DNA of 64,000 nt from Flavobacterium hibernum (GTDB lineage Bacteria > Bacteroidota > Bacteroidia > Flavobacteriales > Flavobacteriaceae): NCBI RefSeq assembly GCF_000832125.1, contig NZ_JPRK01000018.1, positions 1 through 64,000 on the forward strand. Direction: 5' to 3'. Position 1 is the first letter of the stretch; every line of letters begins with the position of its first letter. Of the stretch, positions 25,180 to 33,780 are shown piece after piece. The position numbers and the translations under genes were made by a program. The notes under the pieces are model-generated. The model was not told the origin of the DNA. It saw nothing but the letters and a program-made list of their open reading frames with translations, and did not search any database.

Positions 25180-26847
25180 ATGAGAAACCGAAGTACACTC
25201 TTTTTCTTTATCGGTTTTTTATTGATGTTGGCTTCGTGCGGAACATCAAAATCTATGCACCATCAGCCTGAAATTTCAAATTATAACGCTACAAAGCCCA
25301 TTGTAACAAAACTGTCTGACAGTATTTTTGTTTCCGGAAAAAATTCTCTTTTAAAAAATAAACAAGGCATTTGGGAATTGTATGTCGAGGGCGATCCATT
25401 AGAAATTGGACTAAACTCCGGCGCTTTGTCTGATTCTCTTTTAAAAAATCAAGAGCACATATTTTTCTCCAAAATACAAGATATAATTCCGTCTAAGTTT
25501 GAGCAAAAAATGCTCCGACACTTTTTAAAATGGTACAATCGAAAATTGTATCTAAATGTTCCTGAGGAATATCAAACTGAGATTTATGGTGTTTCGCAAT
25601 ACACATCGCATGATTTTGATAACATTGCACCACAATATCAGCGCAGTTTGTATTTGCATGCCGCACACGATATTGGACACGCTTTGCAAGATTTGGCTTT
25701 GGTGGGTTGCTCTTCTTTTGCGGCTTGGGGAGAAAAATCTGAAGATGGTAATTTAATTCTTGGACGCAATTTTGACTTTTATGTAAACGACGCTTTCGCG
25801 GAAAATAAAATTATCGCTTTTGTAAATCCAGAAGTAGGAAATCAATTTATGATGGTGACCTGGCCAGGAATGATTGGAGCGGTTTCTGGTATGAATATAC
25901 AAGGTTTAACGGTAACCATTAATGCAGGAAAATCTAAAATTCCGATGAGTGCCAAAACACCTATTTCAATTTTGACCCGCGAAATTTTACAACATGCCTC
26001 AACTATTGATGAAGCTATTGCGATTGCTAAAAAAAGAAAAGTATTTGTTTCTGAATCTATAATGGTAGGAAGTGCCAAGGATAATAAAGCCATTTTAATT
26101 GAGGTTACGCCTAAAAAAATGGATATTTATGATGTTCCAAACAGCGATCAATTAATTTGTTCGAACCATTTTCAGAGCGATGCTTTTAAAGATGAAGAAC
26201 GAAATCTATCGCAAATTGCAAATAGTCACTCTAAATATCGCTTTGACAGAATGCAGGAACTTTTTGCCGAAAACCCCAAAATCAATCCCAAAATTGCATC
26301 AGAAATTCTGCGAAATAAAGAGGGTTTACAAAATATTGCGCTAGGTTATGGAAACGAAAAAGCGCTGAATCAATTAATGGCGCATCACGGAATTATTTTT
26401 AAACCAAAAGAAAAATTGGTTTGGGTTTCTGCAAATCCGTATCAATTGGGCGAGTTTGTTTGTTACAATCTCGATTCAATTTTTAAAGATAGAAAAACAA
26501 ATACAGCCATTTCTTTTGAACAAGAAAATTTGAACATTGCTAAAGATCCTTTTTTGGAAACTACGAAATATAAAAACTATCAAAATTTTAGAATTGAAGA
26601 CCATAAAATAGATTTATATTTGAAAAATAAAACAGCTGTTTCAGCTGAGTTTATTCAAAACTATCAATCCTTAAACCCCGATTATTGGGTTGTATATTAT
26701 AAAACGGGATTGTATTTTTATCAAAAAAAAGACTTTATAAAATCTCAGGATTATTTTGAAAAAGCGTTAACCAAAGAAATTACAACGGCGCCTGAGAAAG
26801 CACAAATTGAAAAATATTTAAAAAAAATCAAAAGAAAATTACAATGA
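25180..26847 (+). CDS. C45-family Ntn hydrolase lipoprotein with TPR-like tail
   Basis: The 555-residue protein has a lipoprotein signal (FFFIGFLLMLASCGTS, lipobox LASC). It then has an acyl-transferase/penicillin-acyl-transferase-like domain in which Cys177 in VGCSSFAAWGE is the expected autoprocessing nucleophile, followed by GNLILGRNFDF. The C-terminal part (about 485-550) contains a TPR-like helix pair. C45 enzymes cleave or form amide and ester bonds in acylated substrates. An envelope-anchored enzyme of this type could form or edit the ester linking polyene and resorcinol; this is inference. Its stop overlaps the next start (ATGA). Confidence 0.78.
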   Translation: MRNRSTLFFFIGFLLMLASCGTSKSMHHQPEISNYNATKPIVTKLSDSIFVSGKNSLLKNKQGIWELYVEGDPLEIGLNSGALSDSLLKNQEHIFFSKIQDIIPSKFEQKMLRHFLKWYNRKLYLNVPEEYQTEIYGVSQYTSHDFDNIAPQYQRSLYLHAAHDIGHALQDLALVGCSSFAAWGEKSEDGNLILGRNFDFYVNDAFAENKIIAFVNPEVGNQFMMVTWPGMIGAVSGMNIQGLTVTINAGKSKIPMSAKTPISILTREILQHASTIDEAIAIAKKRKVFVSESIMVGSAKDNKAILIEVTPKKMDIYDVPNSDQLICSNHFQSDAFKDEERNLSQIANSHSKYRFDRMQELFAENPKINPKIASEILRNKEGLQNIALGYGNEKALNQLMAHHGIIFKPKEKLVWVSANPYQLGEFVCYNLDSIFKDRKTNTAISFEQENLNIAKDPFLETTKYKNYQNFRIEDHKIDLYLKNKTAVSAEFIQNYQSLNPDYWVVYYKTGLYFYQKKDFIKSQDYFEKALTKEITTAPEKAQIEKYLKKIKRKLQ

Positions 26848-28130
26848 TTCCAGCAATAGAAAAGGATTCTTTAGAACAAATTAAAATTTTTCAAGAACAA
26901 AAATTAGCAGAATTTTTACAATACATTAGCCAGAATTCACCTTTCTATAAAAGACTTTTTTCAGCACAAAATATCGATATTTCGAAAGTAAAAACGCTGG
27001 AAGATTTACAATATTTACCTGTTACTACAAAAGAAAATTTACAAGAATATAACGATGATTTTTTGTGTGTACCACAACATAAAATCATTGATTATGCTTC
27101 GACCTCTGGAACGCTTGGCGATCCGGTAACTTTTGGTTTAACAGATTCTGATCTGGATCGATTGGCTTATAATGAAGCTATTTCGTTTGCCTGCGCAGGA
27201 ATTGCCGAAGGTGATGTGGTGCAATTAATGACTACGATTGACAGAAAATTTATGGCTGGTTTGGCTTATTTTCTTGGACTTCGAAAACTAAAAGTTGGTG
27301 TTATTCGCGTTGGAGCCGGAATTCCGGAGTTGCAATGGGATTCTATTCTAAAATATAATCCATCTTATCTAATTACTGTTCCTTCTTTTCTTTTAAAATT
27401 AATTGAATATGCCGAAGCGCACGGAATTGATTATAATAATTCGAGCATAAAAGGTGCCATTTGTATTGGTGAATCGTTGCGAAATCAGGATTTTTCAATG
27501 AATACTTTATCGCAAAAAATTACTGAAAAATGGAATATTAAGTTGTTTTCGACTTATGCTTCGACTGAAATGAGTACGGCTTTTACGGAATGTGAACACG
27601 GACTTGGTGGTCATCATCATCCGGAATTAATTATTGTTGAAGTGCTTGACGAAAATAATATTCCGGTAAAAAATGGCGAAACGGGCGAATTGACTTTTAC
27701 TACTTTAGGTATTGAAGCGATGCCATTATTGCGTTTTAAAACTGGCGATATTGTCGAGCTTCATGACGAACCTTGCGCTTGTGGACGACATACGTTGCGA
27801 GTTGGCCCAGTTGTGGGACGCAAAAAACAAATGATTAAGTATAAAGGTACAACGCTTTATCCTCCAGCAATGAATGATGTTTTGAGCGGTTTTGACAATA
27901 TCGAAAATCATATTATCGAAATTTCAACCAACGATCTAGGCACGGATGAAATTCTCATAAAAATCGCTGTAAAAAATCAATCTGCCGAATTTTTACAGGA
28001 AATTAAAGATCACTTTCGAGCCAAATTAAGAGTGACTCCAAAGATCGAATTCGCCTCAAAAGAAACTTTGAATCCTTTAGTTTTTAACCCAATGAGTCGA
28101 AAACCAATTCGGTTTTTTGATTATAGGTAA
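26844..28130 (+). CDS. PaaK-like AMP-dependent ligase (phenylacetate-CoA ligase family)
   Basis: The 428-residue adenylate-forming enzyme of the PaaK type has STSGTLGDPVTFG (P-loop), FSTYASTEMSTAF, LLRFKTGDIVEL and a C-terminal small domain (VGRKKQMIKYKGTTLYPP). It activates an aromatic or aryl acid as an adenylate and then a thioester. In this pathway it could load a 4-hydroxycinnamate-type starter onto an ACP or CoA, or activate the finished acid for ester formation. It ends the cluster. It overlaps the C45 gene by 4 bp, so both belong to one transcript. Confidence 0.88.
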   Translation: MIPAIEKDSLEQIKIFQEQKLAEFLQYISQNSPFYKRLFSAQNIDISKVKTLEDLQYLPVTTKENLQEYNDDFLCVPQHKIIDYASTSGTLGDPVTFGLTDSDLDRLAYNEAISFACAGIAEGDVVQLMTTIDRKFMAGLAYFLGLRKLKVGVIRVGAGIPELQWDSILKYNPSYLITVPSFLLKLIEYAEAHGIDYNNSSIKGAICIGESLRNQDFSMNTLSQKITEKWNIKLFSTYASTEMSTAFTECEHGLGGHHHPELIIVEVLDENNIPVKNGETGELTFTTLGIEAMPLLRFKTGDIVELHDEPCACGRHTLRVGPVVGRKKQMIKYKGTTLYPPAMNDVLSGFDNIENHIIEISTNDLGTDEILIKIAVKNQSAEFLQEIKDHFRAKLRVTPKIEFASKETLNPLVFNPMSRKPIRFFDYR

Positions 28131-28150
28131 CCTTATTAGTTTCAAAGGTG

Positions 28151-28375
28151 CAAAGGTTCAGAGGGACAAAGGTTTTTATTCTAACTTAGAAATAAGTTTT
28201 ATTTGTCATTTCGACCGAAGGGAGAAATCACACTAGTAATTCGACAAAGATTGGCAACTTTCTGCGTGGAGTTTTTTGTGTGATTTCTCCCTTCGGTCGA
28301 AATGACAAATGCTTGAATATAAAAGGCTTAAAATTCATTTAAAAACCTTCACAACTTTGCTACTCTGAACCTTTG
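28151..28375 (+). repeat. Palindromic repeat element upstream of dusB, copy 1
   Basis: Perfect 33-base arms at 28201-28233 and 28278-28310 contain TGTCATTTCGACCGAAGGGA and its complement, with a 44-base loop including CGACAAAGATTGGCAACTT. A second pair (CAAAGGTTCAGAG at 28151-28163 and CTCTGAACCTTTG at 28363-28375) encloses it. The same loop core and arm ends occur in copy 2 at 29498-29599. The gap from 28131 to 28432 holds this element and the dusB promoter and no gene. Confidence 0.9.
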
Positions 28376-28384
28376 AACCTCAAT

Positions 28385-28417
28385 TTGGTACAAATTGAAC
28401 TAAAAGTTGTAATTTTG
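28385..28417 (+). promoter_or_regulatory. Predicted dusB promoter
   Basis: TAATTTTG at 28410-28417 matches TAnnTTTG, and a TTG at 28385-28387 lies 22 bases before it, within the 17-23 base range described for Flavobacterium promoters. The element is 15 bp before the dusB ATG at 28433, which supports that ATG over the upstream in-frame TTG. Confidence 0.6.
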
Positions 28418-28432
28418 CACAAAATATTGAAG

Positions 28433-29425
28433 ATGGTCAAGATTGGCAACATAGAATTACCCGAATTTCCTTTACTACTCGCACCTATGGAAGATGTGAG
28501 CGATCCGCCGTTTCGCAGATTATGCAAAACGCACGGCGCTGACATGATGTATTCTGAATTTATTTCATCAGAAGGACTGATTCGTGATGCTATTAAAAGT
28601 AGAATGAAGTTGGATATTTTTGATTACGAACGTCCAGTTGGAATCCAGATTTTTGGTGGAGATGAAGAAGCAATGGCGCTTTCTTCTAAAATTGTTTCTA
28701 CCGTGAAACCTGATTTAGTGGATATTAATTTTGGATGTCCGGTTAAAAAGGTAGTTTGTAAAGGTGCCGGAGCGGGAGTTTTGAAAGATGTAGATTTGAT
28801 GGTTCGTTTGACTAAAGCGGTTATTAGAAGTACTGATTTGCCTGTAACGGTAAAAACGCGTTTGGGTTGGGATGAAAGCTCTATTAATATTGACGAAGTT
28901 GCTGAAAGACTTCAGGATATTGGTGTTCAAGCTTTAACGATTCATGCCAGAACTCGTGCTCAAATGTATAAAGGTCACTCTGATTGGTCTCATATTGCTC
29001 GTGTAAAAAATAACCCAAGAATTACAATGCCTATTTTTGGAAATGGTGATATCGATAATCCTGAAAAAGCTTTAAAATATAAAAACGAATACGGTATTGA
29101 CGGTATCATGATTGGTCGTGCTGCAATTGGTTATCCGTGGATTTTTAACGAAATCAAGCATTATTTTAAGACGGGTGAACATTTGGCTTCTCCAACAGTT
29201 GCTGATCGTGTAGAAGCTGCCAGAAATCATTTAATGTGGTCGATGGAATGGAAAGGCGAACGTTTGGGAATTGTAGAAATGCGTCGTCATTATACCAATT
29301 ATTTTAAAGGAATTCATTCTTTTAAAGAATACAAACAAAAATTAGTGACAACTGATGAACCAGAAAATTTGTTCAATATTATGAAAGAAATTGAACAGGT
29401 TTATGCAGGATATGAGTTTGTTTAA
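28433..29425 (+). CDS. dusB: tRNA-dihydrouridine synthase
   Basis: This 330-residue FMN-dependent TIM-barrel enzyme reduces a D-loop uridine to dihydrouridine in tRNA. It shows LLAPMEDVSDPPFRRLC (the FMN region) and DINFGCPVKKVVCKGAGAG (Cys as the general acid). It also has VTVKTRLGWDE, LTIHARTR, IFGNGDI, and MIGRAAIGYPWIF. The DusB subgroup is inferred from overall likeness. The start at 28433 follows a promoter element by 15 bp. It has its own promoter and is bordered by repeat elements on both sides. Confidence 0.93.
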   Translation: MVKIGNIELPEFPLLLAPMEDVSDPPFRRLCKTHGADMMYSEFISSEGLIRDAIKSRMKLDIFDYERPVGIQIFGGDEEAMALSSKIVSTVKPDLVDINFGCPVKKVVCKGAGAGVLKDVDLMVRLTKAVIRSTDLPVTVKTRLGWDESSINIDEVAERLQDIGVQALTIHARTRAQMYKGHSDWSHIARVKNNPRITMPIFGNGDIDNPEKALKYKNEYGIDGIMIGRAAIGYPWIFNEIKHYFKTGEHLASPTVADRVEAARNHLMWSMEWKGERLGIVEMRRHYTNYFKGIHSFKEYKQKLVTTDEPENLFNIMKEIEQVYAGYEFV

Positions 29426-29497
29426 ACACACTTAATAATTGTCGAAATTTAAGACAAAGACTTTAGAATTTAGTTTTAAAAAGAATAGACACAATCA

Positions 29498-29599
29498 TTG
29501 TCATTTCGAGGAACGAGAAATCACACTCGGAAATCGACAAAGATTGGCAACTTTCTATACGGAGTTTCTGGTGTGATTTCTCGTTCCTCGAAATGACAA
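29498..29599 (+). repeat. Palindromic repeat element downstream of dusB, copy 2
   Basis: Perfect 29-base arms at 29498-29526 and 29571-29599 (TTGTCATTTCGAGGAACGAG and complement) enclose a 44-base loop with the core ATCGACAAAGATTGGCAACT. The loop length matches copy 1. The middle of the arms differs from copy 1 (GAGGAACGAG against GACCGAAGGGAG) but remains self-complementary, as expected if structure is conserved. Confidence 0.9.
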
Positions 29600-29630
29600 A
29601 AATTCGCAAACTAACTTTGGTAAAACATAT

Positions 29631-29668
29631 AAAACGAAAGACCTTCAATATTGAAGGTCTTTCGTTTT
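29631..29668. terminator. Bidirectional terminator between dusB and the amidase
   Basis: A perfect 38-base palindrome, AAAACGAAAGACCTTCAAT and its complement with no loop, is flanked by A and T runs on both sides. It lies between convergent genes (dusB + and amidase -), so it can terminate both. Confidence 0.85.
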
Positions 29669-29681
29669 TATATGATCTTTT

Positions 29682-30292
29682 TTACTTTACAGCTTCTAAA
29701 ATATTTAAAGCAATTTCGTTTTGCCCTTTTTCACTGGTAATATAATCACGATCTTTTTCATTTGATAAAAATCCAATTAGCAATGTCATAACAGGACAAT
29801 TAGCATTTTTTAAAATATAAAAAGGTGCTTCAGTAACTTTTCTTTTATTGAGATTTCCATCCTCTGTCATTTTATCAATTACGATTACAGCACTTTCTTT
29901 TGATTTTTCATGAAACATCTCATTTGATGGAACATACGCCTCTGCTCCATTTGCACTCATATTCATATTTGAGTTAACATGAAGAGAAACAACCAAATCA
30001 GGTTTTAGATTATTGATAACAGAAACTCTTTCGCTCAATTCCATCTCATGATCCCCATCTCGAAGTAAAACAATTTCAAGGTTACTATCTTTATTTAATG
30101 CTTTAATTTTTTTGCGATAGTTTCAGTAATCAATTTCTCTTGAAATCCATACATGTTCGCACCAAAATCATGGCCGCCATGACCGGCATCAATTACAATG
30201 ATCTTCTTTTCTTCTATTGGTTTAAATGCAAAACATACTCCTAAAAGAAAAGTTGCACTCAAAAGTCCTAAAATTCTAATTTTGGTTTTCAT
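29682..30292 (-). pseudogene. N-acetylmuramoyl-L-alanine amidase, frameshifted
   Basis: The 5' part (30292-30095) encodes a signal peptide and DAGHGGHDFGANM with the Zn-binding His and EKLITETIAKK with the Zn-binding Glu. The 3' part encodes LRDGDHEMELSER and SLHVNSN with the third Zn ligand. The two halves lie in different frames and join if one extra A is read in the 7-A run (30107-30113 on the + strand as T). The family's C-terminal catalytic Glu (ELGFLSN) reads LIGFLSN, so that residue is Leu. Decay is likely, but a -1 frameshift at A-AAA-AAA could restore the full frame. Periplasmic peptidoglycan amidase is the ancestral role. Confidence 0.85.
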
Positions 30293-30354
30293 ATAAATTT
30301 ATTTTTTGGTTATTGATTTCAAACGAATAAATTTAAGAAATATTGTACAAAATT

Positions 30355-31782
30355 CTAAACCTGAGTACGTTTCCATCTTCCTCTTTTGTAAAAGAAGATA
30401 CCAGCAAGAGTTATCGCTGTCTCGGCTACAGGAATTGCAATGAAAACTCCCTTTGGTCCCATATTAAAATGTTTTGCCAATATATATGCTAATGGAATCT
30501 GAAACAGCCAAAATCCAAAGAAATTAATTCCAGTTGGAGTCCAAGTATCTCCTGCTCCATTAAATGTATTTATTAAAACCATTCCTATTCCGTAGAAAAC
30601 AAAACCAATGCACATGATTTGCAAAGCTTCGACTGCAACAGCTTTCACTATTTCGTCGTTAGTAAAAAATGAAATTATATACTGCCCAAAAACTAATGTT
30701 ATAATCGTTATGGAAGCCATAAAAATGACATTGTATTTTGCTGTTGTATAAACCGATTTTTCGGCACGCTCAATTTGTTTGGCTCCTAAATTTTGTCCTA
30801 CCAAAGTTGCGGCTGCATTACTCAATCCCCAAGCTGGAAGAATAAAAAACATCATTATTCTAAGTGCTGTTTGATAACCCGCAGAACCGTGATCTCCTCC
30901 TGTTGTAGCTACTAATTGCGCCAGAAAAATCCAACTGCAAGAGGCTATTACAAATTGCAAAACTCCGGGAGCGGCAATTTTAACTAAGGCTTTTATTTGT
31001 TTGAAATTTGGAATTAAATAAGACATTTTAATTTTTAAAATTCCATTTCCATAAAACAAATGATAAATCTGATACACGACTCCAATACTTCTTCCTAAAG
31101 TTGTAGCAATAGCTGCTCCAACTAATCCAAAGGCAGGAATTGATCCAAAACCATTAATTAGTATTGGACAAAGGATGATATTACAAATATTGGCTATCCA
31201 AAGACTTTTCATTGCGATTGCTGCATTTCCTGCACCACGAAAAATTCCGTTAATCAGGAATAAAAGTGTGATACATAAACTTGAACCAATCATGATTTGA
31301 GTATATCTAAAACCATGTTCGGCGGCATCTCCAGAAGCTCCCATGAATACAAGAATATCTTTAGCATAGATAATTCCGTAAATACTCATAAAAATACTTA
31401 GTATAAATGCGATAACAATGGCCTGCATTCCGGCTTTTGCAGCGGCAACAGGATCTTTTTCGCCAATTCGTCTTGCTACAACTGCTGTTGCGGCCATACT
31501 TAATCCAATGTCTATAGAATATATAATTGTAAGGACTGACTCTGTTAATCCAACGGTTTGAATGGCAAAACTACTGTGCTCAAGATGACCAACAAAATAT
31601 AAATCGACTAAAGCAAAAACTGATTCCATCATCATTTCTAAAACCATTGGTATGGCCAATAGAATTACGGCTTTCTTGATGCTTCCAGCTGTATAATCGA
31701 AAGATTCGTCGCCATTTAAGGCTTGTTTTAAGGTGGAGAAAATTTTAGAAAATAGACTTTTCTTTATAACTGTTTCTGTCAT
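30355..31782 (-). CDS. MATE family efflux transporter
   Basis: The 475-residue inner-membrane protein has 12 predicted TM segments and the MATE pattern in both halves (AIPMVLEMMMESVFALVDLYFVG near the start, AAATLVGQNLGAKQIERAEKS mid-protein). It exports organic cations or drugs by Na+ or H+ exchange. It is transcribed alone from the - strand, with no exact promoter element seen. The amidase lies downstream, 62 bp away. Substrate cannot be stated. Confidence 0.93.
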   Translation of the reverse strand: MTETVIKKSLFSKIFSTLKQALNGDESFDYTAGSIKKAVILLAIPMVLEMMMESVFALVDLYFVGHLEHSSFAIQTVGLTESVLTIIYSIDIGLSMAATAVVARRIGEKDPVAAAKAGMQAIVIAFILSIFMSIYGIIYAKDILVFMGASGDAAEHGFRYTQIMIGSSLCITLLFLINGIFRGAGNAAIAMKSLWIANICNIILCPILINGFGSIPAFGLVGAAIATTLGRSIGVVYQIYHLFYGNGILKIKMSYLIPNFKQIKALVKIAAPGVLQFVIASCSWIFLAQLVATTGGDHGSAGYQTALRIMMFFILPAWGLSNAAATLVGQNLGAKQIERAEKSVYTTAKYNVIFMASITIITLVFGQYIISFFTNDEIVKAVAVEALQIMCIGFVFYGIGMVLINTFNGAGDTWTPTGINFFGFWLFQIPLAYILAKHFNMGPKGVFIAIPVAETAITLAGIFFYKRGRWKRTQV

Positions 31783-31951
31783 GATATTTAGGATAAATGA
31801 TAAAATTTGTCCAGATGTAATAATCTGAACTGAAGAAAATAAACGTAAGTATCCTAATTATTTAAAAAATAAAAATAGGATTAGGCAGAAACAATCATAT
31901 GCTGTAGATTTTTAAGAGGATAAATATAATCAATATTTTCTTTCAGAAATA

Positions 31952-33157
31952 TTAATCTAACAGCTTTTTACTTACTCGACTACTGGCAATTAAAGATGCG
32001 ATAAAGCCCAGTGATACAATGGTTCCCAAAACTATAAGTACGTTGTTGAGTGTAAAAACTACTGGATATGCCAGGGTTGGCGTAATCATAATGAGTTCGT
32101 ATCGTTGTTGCAATACTACTAAAATAATGCCAAGAAGCAGACCAATTATTCCGCCGAAGAAACTTAGCAATGTTCCCTGAAGCAGGAATATTTTTCGCAA
32201 ATTCTTAATTTCTGTTCCAAGATTAAAAAGGGTTTTAAGATTTCCTTTTTTCTCTAAAATCATCATAATTAATGCTCCAACTAAATTAAATAGTGCTACG
32301 ATGATGACTAATGTAAAAATAAGATAGACAACAATATTTTCGGTATTGAGCATTTTGTATAAAGACTCATTAAGTTGTGCTCTATTTTTTACTGTGATTT
32401 TATTATTGAAAATTGCCTTAAGTTTTGCATCTATAGCACTCTCATCGGCATTTGGTTTTAGCTTAAACTCTACTCCCGAAATTTGGTTGGGTTTGTACAT
32501 CAATAATTCCTGAGCTAAGCCCAAATCAGCAAAAACATATTTTGAATCTACATCTTCGCTTATGGAGTAAATTCCAACGGGCAAAACATCAATTTGATTA
32601 AATGCTTCATCCGGATTTTCGATCGCGCCTGTTCCTGGTTTAGGTGCAAATACTTGCAAAGGATTTTGGAAATCCAGTATTCCCATCGAAAAGTCTCTGG
32701 CGATTCCATATCCTACAATTACCTGATAGGTATCTGGTTTTAGCCATTCGCCTTCTTCATTAAACAGTTTTTTCTTAATAGCGTTTACTACCGTATAATT
32801 GCGATCGACACCTTTTAAATTAGTTACTAGCTGTTTGTCTTTGAATAGGAACAAAACACGTTCTTCGATAATTTTGCTGTACGAAACAATACCATCAATT
32901 TTCTTAATTTCACTTTCCTGACTAGGTGTGATCAAAAATGATTTTCCTAAAGTACTGGTAATTTTTAAATCGGGGTCGATTTCATTTGTAAACGAAAGAC
33001 TAAAAACTTTTAATCCTCCAAAAACTGATAAAACGACAAACAAAGCCATTGCGCCAACAATAATTCCCATGCTGGCAATGCGATTAATAATATTTATAGC
33101 ATTGTTTTTACTTCTGCTAAAAATATAACGTTTGGCTATGTAAAGGGGGAAATTCAA
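31952..33157 (-). CDS. LolC/LolE-like ABC transporter permease
   Basis: The 401-residue protein has the FtsX/LolCE layout. An N-terminal TM (about residues 25-50, IINRIASMGIIVGAMALFVVLSVFGGL) is followed by a large periplasmic domain (about 55-270) and three C-terminal TMs (about 275-395). This family extracts lipoproteins from the inner membrane for transfer to the outer membrane. It starts 1 bp after the rbfA stop, so the two are co-transcribed. The partner ATPase (LolD) is not adjacent, as is common in Bacteroidota. Confidence 0.85.
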   Translation of the reverse strand: MNFPLYIAKRYIFSRSKNNAINIINRIASMGIIVGAMALFVVLSVFGGLKVFSLSFTNEIDPDLKITSTLGKSFLITPSQESEIKKIDGIVSYSKIIEERVLFLFKDKQLVTNLKGVDRNYTVVNAIKKKLFNEEGEWLKPDTYQVIVGYGIARDFSMGILDFQNPLQVFAPKPGTGAIENPDEAFNQIDVLPVGIYSISEDVDSKYVFADLGLAQELLMYKPNQISGVEFKLKPNADESAIDAKLKAIFNNKITVKNRAQLNESLYKMLNTENIVVYLIFTLVIIVALFNLVGALIMMILEKKGNLKTLFNLGTEIKNLRKIFLLQGTLLSFFGGIIGLLLGIILVVLQQRYELIMITPTLAYPVVFTLNNVLIVLGTIVSLGFIASLIASSRVSKKLLD

Positions 33158-33158
33158 T

Positions 33159-33551
33159 TTATGATTTTCTTCTTTTTTCTAAAAGATCACGATTTTCAAT
33201 TGGGTTTTCTCTGTTTGATAAAGCGTTATCAATTTTTTCAATATAATCTAAAGAGTCGTCAATAAAGAATACCAAATTTGGCACTCTACGCAATTGCAAA
33301 CGTACACGTTGCGATAAATCGTGTTTGATTAGTGTCGAATTTGATTTTATTCCTTCTAAAGTTTCTTTGGCTTTGTCTTGAGGAAAAATGCTTAAATAAA
33401 CTGTTGCTACAGATAAATCTGAAGTAACACTAACTTTGGATACTGAAATTACAAGATTAGTAATTCCGTTTTTTCGCACTTCACCTTGCAAAATATCAAC
33501 CAAATCTTTTTGGATGACACCGCCTATTTTTTTCTGTCTATTTGTTTCCAT
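33159..33551 (-). CDS. rbfA: 30S ribosome-binding factor A
   Basis: The 130-residue KH-like protein is a 30S maturation factor acting near helix 1 of 16S rRNA. The match is seen in QKKIGGVIQKDLVDILQ at the start, VTSDLSVATVYLSIF, and the end RVRLQLRRVPNLVFFIDDSLDY. It lies directly before the LolC/E-like permease gene with 1 bp spacing. A -7-type element lies only 4 bases before the ATG, so the transcript may be leaderless or nearly so. Confidence 0.93.
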   Translation of the reverse strand: METNRQKKIGGVIQKDLVDILQGEVRKNGITNLVISVSKVSVTSDLSVATVYLSIFPQDKAKETLEGIKSNSTLIKHDLSQRVRLQLRRVPNLVFFIDDSLDYIEKIDNALSNRENPIENRDLLEKRRKS

Positions 33552-33555
33552 TATG

Positions 33556-33563
33556 CAAAAATA
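33556..33563 (-). promoter_or_regulatory. Predicted -7 element for rbfA
   Basis: Read on the - strand this is TATTTTTG, fitting TAnnTTTG. It ends 4 bases before the rbfA ATG. If used, transcription would begin at or just inside the coding sequence. No clear -33 box is visible at the right distance, so confidence is limited. Confidence 0.35.
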
Positions 33564-33780
33564 CTATTTTTAAATTCAATCGTTGCAATTTCAAATTAAC
33601 TTCGAGTGAATTTACAATCGATTTATCAAAAAAACTCCCGTTTTGGGTTTTCATATTCAAACTATTCTCAAATTTCAACTACTATAAGTACGGATTTGTT
33701 TTGATTTAAAAGCTGATAAATATCATCGACATTGTACGAATTATTCTGCAAATTTGATATGAATTTAAAACGTATCTATT

